From NCBI GenBank assembly GCA_934446355.1, contig CAKSEC010000003.1:124001-188000 (forward strand): 64,000 nt of DNA, written 5' to 3'. How positions within the stretch are numbered: the first letter of the stretch is position 1; every line of letters begins with the position of its first letter. Made by a program: the position numbers and the translations under genes. Of the stretch, positions 34,105 through 44,000 are shown piece by piece. This DNA comes from an uncultured Oscillospiraceae bacterium (GTDB lineage Bacteria > Bacillota > Clostridia > Oscillospirales > Ruminococcaceae). The notes below the pieces were generated by a model that was not told the origin of the DNA, ran no database searches, and saw nothing but the letters and a program-made list of their open reading frames with translations.

Positions 34105-34617
34105 TTACTTTTTCTGCTGCGGCTGCGCCTGCACCTGCGCCTGCTGCGGCTGCTTCTGCTGCAGGTCCGAGCCGCTGGCGAGGGTCTTTCTGAGTATGCG
34201 CAGTTCGTTCACGTCCTTTACCATCAGTTCCTCGACACGTGCCAGCATTTTATCGGTGAAGTCCTGCGTGGAATTGCGGATAAGGCTGGAACGCTGCTGC
34301 GCTGCGCTTATTTCCTCAGTTGCACGGCGGCGGGCTTCCTGCAGAATGGAGTTCTCCTCGATAAGCTCCTTGCGCTGCTGCTCGGCACGGCGGATTATGT
34401 CCTCGGCTTCCTTTTTGGCGTCGCTGATTATGCGGTTCTTGTCTGCGACGATATTCTGCGCCTGCTGTATCTCACGCGGGAGAACAAGGCGCATTTCGGT
34501 CGCTATCTCATCTATTTCGGTGACGTCCACAAGGCTCTTTTTGCCTAAGGGGAACGGGGCTGCCTTTCTGACTACCTCGTCAAGCATTGATATAAGGTCT
34601 AACAGGCTGTATTCCAT
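34105..34617 (-). CDS. Coiled-coil protein upstream-linked to coaD
   Basis: A 170-residue protein. Residues about 45-145 are a long charged coiled coil (for example SDAKKEAEDIIRRAEQQRKE) and the last 25 residues are Gln-rich (QQKQPQQAQVQAQPQQKK). The N-terminal EYSLLDLISMLDEVVRKA is a short amphipathic start. Similar proteins in Clostridia are annotated as ATPases because of likeness to stalk subunits, but no nucleotide site is visible. It lies 25 bases after coaD in the same direction. Function unknown. Confidence 0.8.
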   Translation of the reverse strand: MEYSLLDLISMLDEVVRKAAPFPLGKKSLVDVTEIDEIATEMRLVLPREIQQAQNIVADKNRIISDAKKEAEDIIRRAEQQRKELIEENSILQEARRRATEEISAAQQRSSLIRNSTQDFTDKMLARVEELMVKDVNELRILRKTLASGSDLQQKQPQQAQVQAQPQQKK

Positions 34618-34642
34618 GATATTTACGTCCTTTCTTATTGAT

Positions 34643-35173
34643 TCATATGTCGTGGATATTGTTCCTTGCTATCGTGCGGGCGGCGTCAAAATCCTGCGTC
34701 AGCTTCGAGCGTATCTGCTCGTGAATGCACGCCGGAACGTACTTGCTCAGGTCGCCGTTGAACATAGCCACCTGCTTCACCATGCTCGACGATACGAACG
34801 TGGTTTTCAGGCTCGCAGGTATGAACACCGTTTCCGCACGGGGATTCAGATCCTTGTTCGTGTGAGCCATCTGAAATTCATATTCAAAATCTGAGGTAGC
34901 ACGCAGCCCCTTTACTATCACGTCCACGTCGCTGCGCTGGTTGAAATAATCCGCCAGAAGCCCGTCAAAGCTGTCTATCTCGACATTGGGTATATCCTTT
35001 GTGGATTCCATCAGGAACTGCCGCCGCTGAGGTATTGAAAAGCTGTAGCTTTTAAGCGGGTTTATCAGCACCACCACGATAAGCTTATCGAACATCTTGG
35101 AAGCACGCTGGATTATATCCAGATGTCCGTTGGTCACCGGGTCGAAGCTTCCCGGATAAATTGCGGTTTTCAT
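34643..35173 (-). CDS. coaD: Phosphopantetheine adenylyltransferase
   Basis: A 176-residue enzyme of coenzyme A synthesis that transfers AMP from ATP to 4'-phosphopantetheine. AIYPGSFDPVTNGHLDII contains the TxGH nucleotidyltransferase motif, and TTFVSSSMVKQ the second ATP site. Length is slightly above the usual 160. It overlaps rsmD by four bases, the standard Gram-positive rsmD-coaD pair. Confidence 0.96.
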   Translation of the reverse strand: MKTAIYPGSFDPVTNGHLDIIQRASKMFDKLIVVVLINPLKSYSFSIPQRRQFLMESTKDIPNVEIDSFDGLLADYFNQRSDVDVIVKGLRATSDFEYEFQMAHTNKDLNPRAETVFIPASLKTTFVSSSMVKQVAMFNGDLSKYVPACIHEQIRSKLTQDFDAARTIARNNIHDI

Positions 35174-35760
35174 TCCGGCTGCTCCTTTCCCGCCGAAGCG
35201 CCGTCCTCGTCCTCGTCCGTTTCCTTGGGACGGTAGATAGTCACAGAAGTGCGTGAGTGGCGCAGCAGCTTGACTGCTTCAAACCTGCCTATTTCCTTTG
35301 GAAGAACGCATTCCTTTTCATGCTCGCAGATGATGACGCCGTTTTCCGACATCTTCTCCACAAGTATCGGCAGAGCCTTTTGTATTATCTTGTAATTGTA
35401 CGGCGGGTCGAGTATCGCAATATCGAACACCGCTCTTGTGCTTTTCAGGAATGCGGAGAACGGCATATTGACCACCCTCGCATTCTGCTCAAGTCCGGTG
35501 CTTTTCAGATTCTCCCTGACCGCCTTTATGGACACCGCTGCGCTGTCAACGAAATACGCCTCACGTGCGCCCCGGCTGAGTGCCTCTATTCCGAGCTGAC
35601 CGCTGCCTGCAAACAGGTCGAGCACGGTTCTGCCCTCTATCTCAAACTGAATGGCACTGAATATTGCTTCCTTTACGCCGTCTGTGGTCGGGCGGACTAC
35701 CTCGGTGCCCTCGACGGTGATAAGCTTTCTGCCGCGTGCCGTTCCTGTGATAACTCTCAT
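35170..35760 (-). CDS. rsmD: 16S rRNA (guanine-N2)-methyltransferase RsmD
   Basis: A 196-residue SAM-dependent enzyme that methylates G966 of 16S rRNA. MRVITGTARGRKL, RPTTDGVKEAIFSAI, LDLFAGSGQLGIEAL (SAM loop) and ILDPPYN (catalytic) are all visible. A short acidic tail follows the domain. It is co-transcribed with coaD. Confidence 0.95.
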   Translation of the reverse strand: MRVITGTARGRKLITVEGTEVVRPTTDGVKEAIFSAIQFEIEGRTVLDLFAGSGQLGIEALSRGAREAYFVDSAAVSIKAVRENLKSTGLEQNARVVNMPFSAFLKSTRAVFDIAILDPPYNYKIIQKALPILVEKMSENGVIICEHEKECVLPKEIGRFEAVKLLRHSRTSVTIYRPKETDEDEDGASAGKEQPE

Positions 35761-35778
35761 AATCTCTCCTGTAAACGC

Positions 35779-37602
35779 TCAGAACCTCTCCTGAATGAAG
35801 CTGTGCAGTTCCTGAGCCTTTTCAATGCTTATCTTTGCAGCCGCCCTGAGTTGTTCGGGGGTGGCTTTTTTCATTTCCTGCTTGGTCTTGAACTCTTTCA
35901 TGAGCGCCTGCGCCTTTGCCGTGCCTATGCCCGGGACTTCGGTCAGTTCCAGTTCGTAGGTCTTTTGCTTGTGCTTGACGCGCTGGAAGCCTATCGAATA
36001 TCGGTGCACCTCGTCCTGAATGTTGGTCAGCAGCTTGAACAGCGATTTGTTCGCACTGACCGATATCTCGCCGCCCTGCTTTGCTACCGCACGGGTGCGG
36101 TGCTTGCTGTCCTTGACCAGACCGAAAAGCGGGACGTCTATCTTCATTTCTTCCAGAACCTGAGCGACTGCAGCCACATGACCCTGACCGCCGTCCAGCA
36201 GTATCAGGTCGGGGAGCGGGGAAAAGCCCTCGTCGCCGTCAAGATATCTCTGCATTCTGCGGCGCAGGACCTCCTGCATACTCGCATAGTCGTTTATTCC
36301 CACGACGTCCTTGATGTTGAACCGCCTGTAGCCCGGCTTGAACGGCCGTCCGTTGCGGTAGACTATCATGCCGCCGACGCGTCCGGTCTCGCCGAAGTTC
36401 GACATATCGTAGCTTTCTATAATAAGCGGTATTTTGTCAAGCCCCAGCAGGTCGCGCAGATCCTCCAGCGAGTTTATCTCCTTTGCCGTTCTGCCGACTC
36501 TGAGCGCAAGATATTCGCTGGCATTGTTCTTCGCAAGGACTATCTGTGACAGACCGTTTCCCCGCTGCGGAACCACGAATTTCACCGCATGACCGGCTTT
36601 ATCCCGCAGAAGCTGCGATACCAGTTCCATGTCCTCGCATTCCTCGTCGATGAAAATTTCCTTTGGGATATCTTCACGGTCGGGGTAGTAACTCAGCAGG
36701 AAATCCCTGCGCATTGCTGCAGGGTCGTATTCGTCGCCGATGAAGAAATTTTCCTTATCCACCAGCCTGCCGCCGCGATATTTCACGACTGCCACGCTTG
36801 CAAGGCTGACGCTCTGGGCGAGTGCCACGATGTCGTAGTCGTCCGTCTTGTAGTCGAATATCTTCTGGGAGTTTTTCAGCCTTGCTATAGCCTGAATGCG
36901 GTCACGCAGCTTTGCAGCCTTTTCAAATTCAAGGTTCTCCGCCGCCTGTTCCATTTCCTCGGTCAGCTGCTCGACAGACCGCTGGCTGCCTGTTTTGAGG
37001 TACTCCAGAGCCTCGTCGATTATCTTTCGGTATTCCTCGGAGGAAATTTTGCCCCTGCACACGCCCATGCACTTTTTGATGTGCATATTAAGGCAGGGAC
37101 GCTCCTTGCCGAAATCCATCGGGAAACGCCTATTGCAGGTCGGAAGCATGAAAATGGTGTTCGCTTCCTCCACCGCCTGCTTGACCGTGAAGCCGCTGGT
37201 GAACGGTCCGAGGTAATCGGCGTTGGGGTCGTTGGTATTCAGCGCATAGGAAATTCGGGGAAATGCTCCCTTGGTTATCTTGATGTAATTATAGCCCTTA
37301 TCGTCTTTCAGCAGAATGTTGTATTTCGGCTTATGCAGCTTGATAAGGCTGCATTCCAGCACCAGTGCGTCAAGCTCGCTGGGGCAGACGATGAAGTCGA
37401 AATCTGCGATATTGTCGATAAGCTTCAGCGTTTTGGCGTTGTGGTTGGAGTCGTGCCGGAAATAAGAGGTGACACGGTTTTTGAGCGCCTTTGCCTTGCC
37501 GACATAGATTATCTTTCCCGTTTTGTCTTTCATGAGATAGACTCCGGGACTGAGCGACAGACGGTTCGCCTTGTCACGGAGATAGTCTATATGCTCGTTC
37601 AT
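35779..37602 (-). CDS. uvrC: UvrABC system subunit C
   Basis: A 607-residue excision nuclease subunit that makes both incisions in nucleotide excision repair. Domains in order: GIY-YIG (LSPGVYLMKDKTGKIIYVGK), UVR motif, RNase H-like endonuclease (SYDMSNFGE, DLILLDGGQGHV) and two C-terminal helix-hairpin-helix units (VPGIGTAKAQALM). The start is taken at 37602 since GGAGG lies seven bases upstream; the ATG two codons earlier is too close to it. Confidence 0.96.
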   Translation of the reverse strand: MNEHIDYLRDKANRLSLSPGVYLMKDKTGKIIYVGKAKALKNRVTSYFRHDSNHNAKTLKLIDNIADFDFIVCPSELDALVLECSLIKLHKPKYNILLKDDKGYNYIKITKGAFPRISYALNTNDPNADYLGPFTSGFTVKQAVEEANTIFMLPTCNRRFPMDFGKERPCLNMHIKKCMGVCRGKISSEEYRKIIDEALEYLKTGSQRSVEQLTEEMEQAAENLEFEKAAKLRDRIQAIARLKNSQKIFDYKTDDYDIVALAQSVSLASVAVVKYRGGRLVDKENFFIGDEYDPAAMRRDFLLSYYPDREDIPKEIFIDEECEDMELVSQLLRDKAGHAVKFVVPQRGNGLSQIVLAKNNASEYLALRVGRTAKEINSLEDLRDLLGLDKIPLIIESYDMSNFGETGRVGGMIVYRNGRPFKPGYRRFNIKDVVGINDYASMQEVLRRRMQRYLDGDEGFSPLPDLILLDGGQGHVAAVAQVLEEMKIDVPLFGLVKDSKHRTRAVAKQGGEISVSANKSLFKLLTNIQDEVHRYSIGFQRVKHKQKTYELELTEVPGIGTAKAQALMKEFKTKQEMKKATPEQLRAAAKISIEKAQELHSFIQERF

Positions 37603-37808
37603 TGCCATGCCTCCTGCGCCGAGAAAAGCGGTGTGCTGGGAATGCCATCGGGCGTTCCGCTGACCGCAGCTATACAATTAACATTGTACCATTTTTTTAG
37701 TGAAAATACAAGTGTTTGGGCTGATTTTTTGAAAAAAACGTATTGAACGGCACTTTATCGGGAATATTAAGGCTGAAAAGACAAATATAGCCGAGAGGAG
37801 GCATTAGA

Positions 37809-38126
37809 ATGACTATATATGGCAGACTGACAGGAACGGTCATGGCGCTTGCGCTCATTGCGGGCGGAAGCGCATTTGCGGCTTCGGCGGCGGGTGAAAT
37901 AAAGGATTCGCTGCAGCTGGCTGCGGAGGAACTTTCCTGCTATATCGTAAAGGAATATAACGGCAGCATCGCACTGTTCAAGGAGGGCGAAGCCGAGCCG
38001 CTTGCGGTGTATTCGACGCCCATGAGTGAGATAAATTCAGCCGACGCAGCGCTGCTGAGAAGCGGCATACGCCTGAGAGGAATGAGCGAGGTCAGCCGTT
38101 TGCTGGAGGATCTTGACGTGGAATAA
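37809..38126 (+). CDS. Small exported protein with BofC-like C-terminal domain
   Basis: A 105-residue protein with a signal peptide (hydrophobic 9-27, likely cleavage after ASA). The C-terminal half, YIVKEYNGSIALFKEG followed by PLAVYSTPM and LLRSGIRLRG, resembles the BofC C-terminal or related Clostridia domain found in spore-signalling and unknown exported proteins. It stands alone between divergent and convergent neighbours, with GAGGAGG as ribosome site. Function unknown. Confidence 0.72.
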   Translation: MTIYGRLTGTVMALALIAGGSAFAASAAGEIKDSLQLAAEELSCYIVKEYNGSIALFKEGEAEPLAVYSTPMSEINSADAALLRSGIRLRGMSEVSRLLEDLDVE

Positions 38127-38131
38127 AGAGA

Positions 38132-38167
38132 ATACCGCACAGCCAAAAAGAACTGTGCGGTATTATT
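38132..38167. terminator. Terminator between convergent genes
   Basis: Perfect 11-base arms ATACCGCACAG and CTGTGCGGTAT around a ten-base loop, followed by TATT. It separates the small exported protein from dprA. Confidence 0.8.
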
Positions 38168-38177
38168 GTAATGAATA

Positions 38178-39410
38178 TTAACTGATACCATACTTCCCAT
38201 CGGGAAGAAGCTGAATATGTCCGGCGATTTCAAGTTCGGTCAGAGCCTCGGCGACCTTTGCGTACTGCATTCCGGTGAGTTCTATCAAATCGTCTGCGGT
38301 CAGCGGCTTTTCTGCCGCAAGGCGCAGCAGCTTCGCCTGCTCCTCGTTCAGCTGTGAATATACCTCGTCGCTTATCGTCTTTTTCTGCTCGGCGGGAGCA
38401 ATAGGAGCGGCAGGGGCTTTTTCCTCTGCGGGGCGGGGTTTTACGGTGTTGGCGGCAGCGGGCTTCTTCTGTGCCGATACTGCCTGCCGCCGGAACTTAT
38501 CGCTGAATGCGTCGGGGTTTATCCGGTTGAAATAATGGTACATATATTCGTGCACTATATCCAGATAATCGAACACCGGTATCGCTCCGTCACGCAGATA
38601 CGGCACGACGCCTGCGCAGTATTCCTGAGTGATATCTCCCGGCGGAACGCAGAACAGGTCGCGGCTCTGTTCTATCGCATGGTTGGCGGTCAGCAGGCAG
38701 CCGCTTCGTGTGGAAGCCTCTATCACCAGAGTGCCCATGCCAAGACCGGAGATTATCCGGTTTCTGTCGTGGAAGTAGCGCGCTTCTACGCCGGCGTGAG
38801 GAAGCAGTTCAGAGATTATCGCACCGCCGCCCTCGACTATCTGCTTTTTCAACTCTTCGCTTTCTGCTGGGTAGTTCACCAGATGACCGCAGGCAAGCAC
38901 GCCGATGGTCGGCACTCCTGCACGGACTGCACAGCCGTGCGCCACTGCGTCGATACCTACCGCAAGACCGCTGACTATCACGGTGCCTATTTCGGCAAGG
39001 TCGCCGCAGAGCTTTCTTGCAGCCCTGACCGCATATTCCGACGGTCTGCGCGGACCGACTACTGCAAGCGGCACTTCTCCGTCCATGCAGGTCAGAGTTC
39101 CCCGCACAAAAAGCACTATCGGCGGTGAGAAGATATTTCTGAGCAGTGCGGGATATTCGGGGTCGTCAAGCGGAATAATGCGGATAGCGTTTTCGGCGCA
39201 TTCATCGATTATCTGGCGAACCTCACGGTTGCGGGTGTTGGCGGCTCGCTGCTTCTCGGCGTCGCTCAGCTTCCGGCATTCGCCGTCGCGTATCGCACGT
39301 GCAAGGCTCTCCGCAGAGCCGTATTCCTCCAGCAGCTTCGTGGTCTTTGTGTTGTGGGGATTCATCACGAGCAGCAGCCAGAGCCACACTTCAACGGGAG
39401 ATCTGCTCAT
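38178..39410 (-). CDS. dprA: DNA-processing protein DprA
   Basis: A 410-residue protein that loads RecA on incoming single-stranded DNA during transformation. The Rossmann-like core has VVGPRRPSEYAVRAA, SGLAVGIDAVAH, GVLACGHLVNYPAE and SELLPH...FHDRNRIISGL. The C-terminal 65 residues form a winged helix after an Ala/Pro/Glu linker. Other competence genes are not in the window. Confidence 0.94.
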   Translation of the reverse strand: MSRSPVEVWLWLLLVMNPHNTKTTKLLEEYGSAESLARAIRDGECRKLSDAEKQRAANTRNREVRQIIDECAENAIRIIPLDDPEYPALLRNIFSPPIVLFVRGTLTCMDGEVPLAVVGPRRPSEYAVRAARKLCGDLAEIGTVIVSGLAVGIDAVAHGCAVRAGVPTIGVLACGHLVNYPAESEELKKQIVEGGGAIISELLPHAGVEARYFHDRNRIISGLGMGTLVIEASTRSGCLLTANHAIEQSRDLFCVPPGDITQEYCAGVVPYLRDGAIPVFDYLDIVHEYMYHYFNRINPDAFSDKFRRQAVSAQKKPAAANTVKPRPAEEKAPAAPIAPAEQKKTISDEVYSQLNEEQAKLLRLAAEKPLTADDLIELTGMQYAKVAEALTELEIAGHIQLLPDGKYGIS

Positions 39411-39450
39411 AGTATCAATACTCCTTGTACTTATTTTTCAGCCTGACGTA

Positions 39451-40773
39451 TCAGAGTTTGAAAACAGCGCTGGTGAAGCCGGGGAGGGAAAGCCCGCCAA
39501 GTTCCATAGTGCTGCCGGACAGGAGATCTTCCTTTTCGCCGCCCATATTGAGGTTGAATGTGAAAGGATTTGCGTCCGCATTGATGACGGTGAGCAGGGT
39601 TTCGCCGTCTGCGCTTCTTGAAAAGGCGTACTGCCTGTTGGTAAGCTGTACCTGCTTGTAATCGCCCATGGAAGCAGCGGGGTGGTTCTTCTGGATATCC
39701 GCCAGAGCGCAGATATGCGCTGTCAGGTCACGGATACCCTCGCTCTTCATCTTTTCAAGGTCGAACTCAGGTCTGAGCATATCATCGCCGCCCTGACCCT
39801 TGTCGCCCAGAACGCCGAACTCGCTTCCGTAATATACCGACGGAATGCCCGGCATCATGAACATCAGCGTATAGATGAGCGGGAGGTGCTCCTTTGTTCT
39901 GAGCATGGTCGCAATGCGGTTCACGTCATGGTTGTCCACGAATGTATAGAGGTGCTTTCCTCTGTAAAGGCACCAGTTTTCGCTGCCGAACTGGCGGTTG
40001 ATGGAATGCGCTATCTCGAACATATTCATCTCGTTGAAGCTGGAGAACAGTCCCTTATAGCATTCGTAATTCGTCACGCTGTCCAGCATTTCGGGATTCA
40101 TCCACTTGTTGTAGTCGCCGTGCAGAGTTTCGCCGAGTAAGAAGAAGTCCTCAGCGAGCCACTTGCAGTGACCGTGAAGTTCCTTTAAGAAGTTCAGGTC
40201 GAGGCAGTATGCCACGTCAAGGCGCAGTCCGTCAATGCCGAACTCGTTTTTCCAGCCGGTTATGCAGTCCTTGATATACTGCTTGACTTCGGGGTTGTAG
40301 AGGTTCAGCTTGACAAGTTCGTAATGACCCTCCCAGCCCTCGTACCAGAAGCCGTCGTTGTAGCCGTCGTTGCCCTCGCGGACATGGAACCAGTCCTTCT
40401 TTGCGCTGCCGAGCTTATGCTCACGCACGTCTTTGAACGCCCAGAAATCTCTGCCAACGTGGTTGAATACGCCGTCGAGAACGACCCTTATACCGTTTTC
40501 GTGCAGGGCGTCGCACACCTTTTTGAAGTCCTCGTTAGTGCCGAGCCTGCGGTCTATCCTAGTGTAGTCTGCGGTATCGTAGCCGTGTGCGGAACTTTCA
40601 AATACCGGCCCGAAATATACGGCGTTGCAGCCGAGTTCCTTTATATGAGGTATATCATCTATCACCCTGAGTATTTTGTGGGTAGGCTCGGACGTCATAT
40701 CATTCTGTCGGGGACATCCGAAATATCCTATAGGGTAAATGTGATAAAATACTGCATTTTCAAACCAATTCAT
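39451..40773 (-). CDS. GH13 alpha-amylase family protein
   Basis: A 440-residue cytoplasmic enzyme. The barrel shows region I GVFNHVG, region II GLRLDVA (nucleophile Asp), region III LLGETLHG (acid Glu) and region IV FVDNHDVN. It lacks the N-terminal domain of neopullulanases and has a short C-terminal beta domain. It probably acts on maltodextrins. The start has AAGGAG nine bases upstream. Confidence 0.9.
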   Translation of the reverse strand: MNWFENAVFYHIYPIGYFGCPRQNDMTSEPTHKILRVIDDIPHIKELGCNAVYFGPVFESSAHGYDTADYTRIDRRLGTNEDFKKVCDALHENGIRVVLDGVFNHVGRDFWAFKDVREHKLGSAKKDWFHVREGNDGYNDGFWYEGWEGHYELVKLNLYNPEVKQYIKDCITGWKNEFGIDGLRLDVAYCLDLNFLKELHGHCKWLAEDFFLLGETLHGDYNKWMNPEMLDSVTNYECYKGLFSSFNEMNMFEIAHSINRQFGSENWCLYRGKHLYTFVDNHDVNRIATMLRTKEHLPLIYTLMFMMPGIPSVYYGSEFGVLGDKGQGGDDMLRPEFDLEKMKSEGIRDLTAHICALADIQKNHPAASMGDYKQVQLTNRQYAFSRSADGETLLTVINADANPFTFNLNMGGEKEDLLSGSTMELGGLSLPGFTSAVFKL

Positions 40774-40855
40774 GTCATGCTTCTCCTTGATGATGATTTA
40801 TGCCCTGCCAAAAATACGGCGCAGCATAGAATAAATCTTAACAGATCACATATTA

Positions 40856-40884
40856 AGTATATCACATTTGTCATACTGTGTCAA
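40856..40884 (-). promoter_or_regulatory. Promoter of the GH13 gene
   Basis: On the minus strand TTGACA (40884-40879), 17 bases, TATACT (40861-40856), about 80 bases before the start. Confidence 0.8.
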
Positions 40885-40954
40885 GATTATTGTGCACAAT
40901 TCACAAATATGTATAAGTAAAATTGCCGATGTATAAAAAACATTTACAATCCTC

Positions 40955-40983
40955 TTGAAATTTTTTTCACAAATTGTTATAAT
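40955..40983 (+). promoter_or_regulatory. Promoter of the EAL sensor gene
   Basis: TTGAAA (40955-40960), 17 bases, TATAAT (40978-40983). The 307-base divergent gap holds this and the GH13 promoter; the remainder is AT-rich with no other signal that I see. Confidence 0.8.
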
Positions 40984-41080
40984 AATATCGTGGTGTGCTT
41001 TGGACACTTTTATGTGCAAATAATTACATCAGCCGCATTCTGCTGGCAGATATAATATAGAAAGACCTCGGAGGTACTTC

Positions 41081-44000
41081 ATGATAAAGAAGTGTATTGA
41101 CAAAATTATTGCGCTTGCCGCTGCGGCAGCACTGGCACTGTCGGTCCTGCCGATATATGCTTTTGCTGTTGAGGACGGTGAGCCTGTTGTTGTGGGCGTA
41201 AATCCCGACTACGGTATATCTTCGGTCGGCGGGACAAATTCCGGCCTTGCGTTCGACTATCTGCGTGAGATGCAAAAGCGAACCAGCAGGAATTACACCT
41301 TTGTCAGCGGTACCGCACCTGAACTTGCAGAAAAGCTTGCCTCAGGCGAGGTAGATATTGTTCCCTGCGTCAGCGAATGGGAACTATCCGCGTGGAAAGA
41401 GATGTCCGGAAAGGACGCCCTTGAACTGAGCGGCCATTCGCTGGTGATAAAGTATTCCGCAATATACGTGCGTGATGATTCCGACATTGATTATTATGAT
41501 GTAAACGCCCTGAAGGAAAGCAGGATAGGCTACCTCACCGAGGACAGCAGCAAGTATTTCCCCGGCGGCGCATTCATTGCCACCGAACTTCGCGGAGCGG
41601 ACTTCGTTGAATACGCCACCGAAACGCAGATGCGCAGCGACCTTGAATCCGGAAAGCTGGACGCAGTTGTGAAGGACTGCTTCCGCACATGGCCGGACGA
41701 ACTTATCGTATATCAGCTTGCGACTGAGGACTGCTACTTTCTGGCGTCAGCGGAAAACGCTTCTATGCTCAACGAGTTAGACCAAGCGGTGGGCAGCGTC
41801 GTAATGATCGACAGCAGCTTTTCGTCCGACCTCTACAAAAAGTACATATCCAAATACGGTTCGCCCCGCTATGCGCTGAGCGAATCCGAGAAGCACTATA
41901 TCGAAAAGAACCCCGTGCTGAACATCGCATACAATATGGAGTCAAGCATGACCGAGCGTGTGGACAGCAGCACAGGTCAGCTTATGGGCGGCAATTCTTC
42001 TGCTATGCAGGAGTTGAGCGAGGTGAGCGGGCTTGAAATAAAGCTTTTCCCATATGATACGCTCTCTGAATGCCTTGACGCAATGAGCGAGGGAAAGGTG
42101 CAGGCGATATGCGGCGGCGTGAATGCCTACAGTCTGGCGGGACATACCGAACTCACCATCACCGCCCCCTATTCACGTATACCCATCGCAGCGGCAGGAA
42201 AGCCCGACAGCACTGTCGGCTCACGCTCCAGAATAGCTATTCCGGCGGGCTGCGACGATATCACGGCATACATCACCGACGTTTACCCCGGTGCGCAGAT
42301 ACTGCACTATGAAAGCGAAAGGCAGTGCTTCAACGCGGTGGACAAGGGCGAAGCGGACGTGGTTTTCGGCGGCATATATGAGATGATGACCATACTGCGT
42401 GAGAATTACACTTCGCTTGCGATAATAGACGTGCGCACCTCGTTCCATTCTGAGTGTCTGGCAATAAACAAGAAGGACGGCGACCTTGCCTATATCATCG
42501 GCAAATCGCTCGCTTGTCTTAATTCCATCCGCCCGCAGATAAGGAACTATCTTTCAGTAGACGCGGCAAACAACGCTGCAGCTTCTGCGAACCAGTTCCT
42601 TGAACAGTATCTTGTGTGGATAATCGTCGGCATTCTGCTTATATTGGCTGCGCTTTTCGTGATAATCTGCATATCTGCATTCAGGACTCACAGGGTCAAT
42701 GATATCGACCAGCTGACCGGCGGCAGAAGCAAGCGCAGGTTCTTTGACGACGCCAAGAAGATCCTCAAAAAGACCAGCGCAGAGGACTGGGCGGTGGTGC
42801 TTTTCGATATCGACAAGTTCAAGTATGTGAACGACCGTCTGGGCTATGAAGAGGGCAACCGTATGCTTGAGCGGCTGCACAAGACCGTATCCGACCACAT
42901 CGAGCGTGACGAGGTATTCGCCCGTCTTTCTGACGATAACTTCGCCATGATGATAAAGAATGCGTCGGACAACGAACTCAATTCCCGCATAAGCAACATA
43001 TTTGCAGAGTTTGACCGCCGCAATGCGCTGTTTGTGAAATACCCCGTGATATTCAGCGCAGGCGTATGCAGAATGAACCAGTGCGTAAGCGAAAGCAAGC
43101 ACGGCGAGATCGACGTAAACACCGCCCTTGACCGCTGCAAGATAGCAAAGAGCACATTAAAGGGCACGCACTATTCATCTATTGCATTCTATGACGGAAA
43201 GATACGCGACCGTGCGCTGCGTGAAAAGGACTATGAAAACATAATGCCCGCAGCGCTCAAGAACCGTGAGTTCCAGTGCTACCTGCAGCCCAAATACGGA
43301 CTGCGCACGCGCAGCATCGAGGGCGCAGAGGCGCTTATCCGCTGGAACAGTCCTGATTTCGGCTTCATTTCTCCCGGCGACTTTATTCCGATCTCTGAAA
43401 AGAATGGCTTCGTGGTCGAACTTGATTTCTTCATTCTGGAGGAAGTCTGCCGCACGATGCGCCGCTGGATAGATCAGGGCAAGAAGCCGGTCGTGGTGTC
43501 GGTCAACCAGTCAAGGCTGCATCTGAATTACGACGACTATATCTGGCGCCTGCGTGAGATAGTGGATAAATACGACATTCCGTATGAATATATCGAACTG
43601 GAACTTACCGAGAGCGTATTCACAGAGAATGCGGAAAAGCTGCTCAAGATAATGCACAAGCTTCACGAGATAGGCTTCAAGCTGTCGCTGGACGATTTCG
43701 GTTCGGGTTATTCCTCGCTGAATATGCTGAAAGATATGCCGGTAGACGTTGTTAAGATAGACAAGGAGTTTTTCAGCGACACGATGAACACCAGCAAGGG
43801 ACGCGCAGTCATTACCACTGTTGTTGACCTTGCCAAGAACCTTGACATGGACGTTATTTCCGAGGGCGTTGAAACACGTGAGCAGGTGGAGTTCCTGACG
43901 GAGATACACTGCGCAATGGTTCAGGGATACTACTTCGCAAAACCCATGCCTATACCCGATTTTGAAAAGCTGTGGTTCGACGATCTGGAAAAGGCACGCC

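Noticed and set aside
35257..37746. Long plus-strand frames (430 and 385 codons) opposite rsmD and uvrC
   Set aside because: They lie wholly antisense to conserved genes, have no ribosome site and show no recognisable motif.
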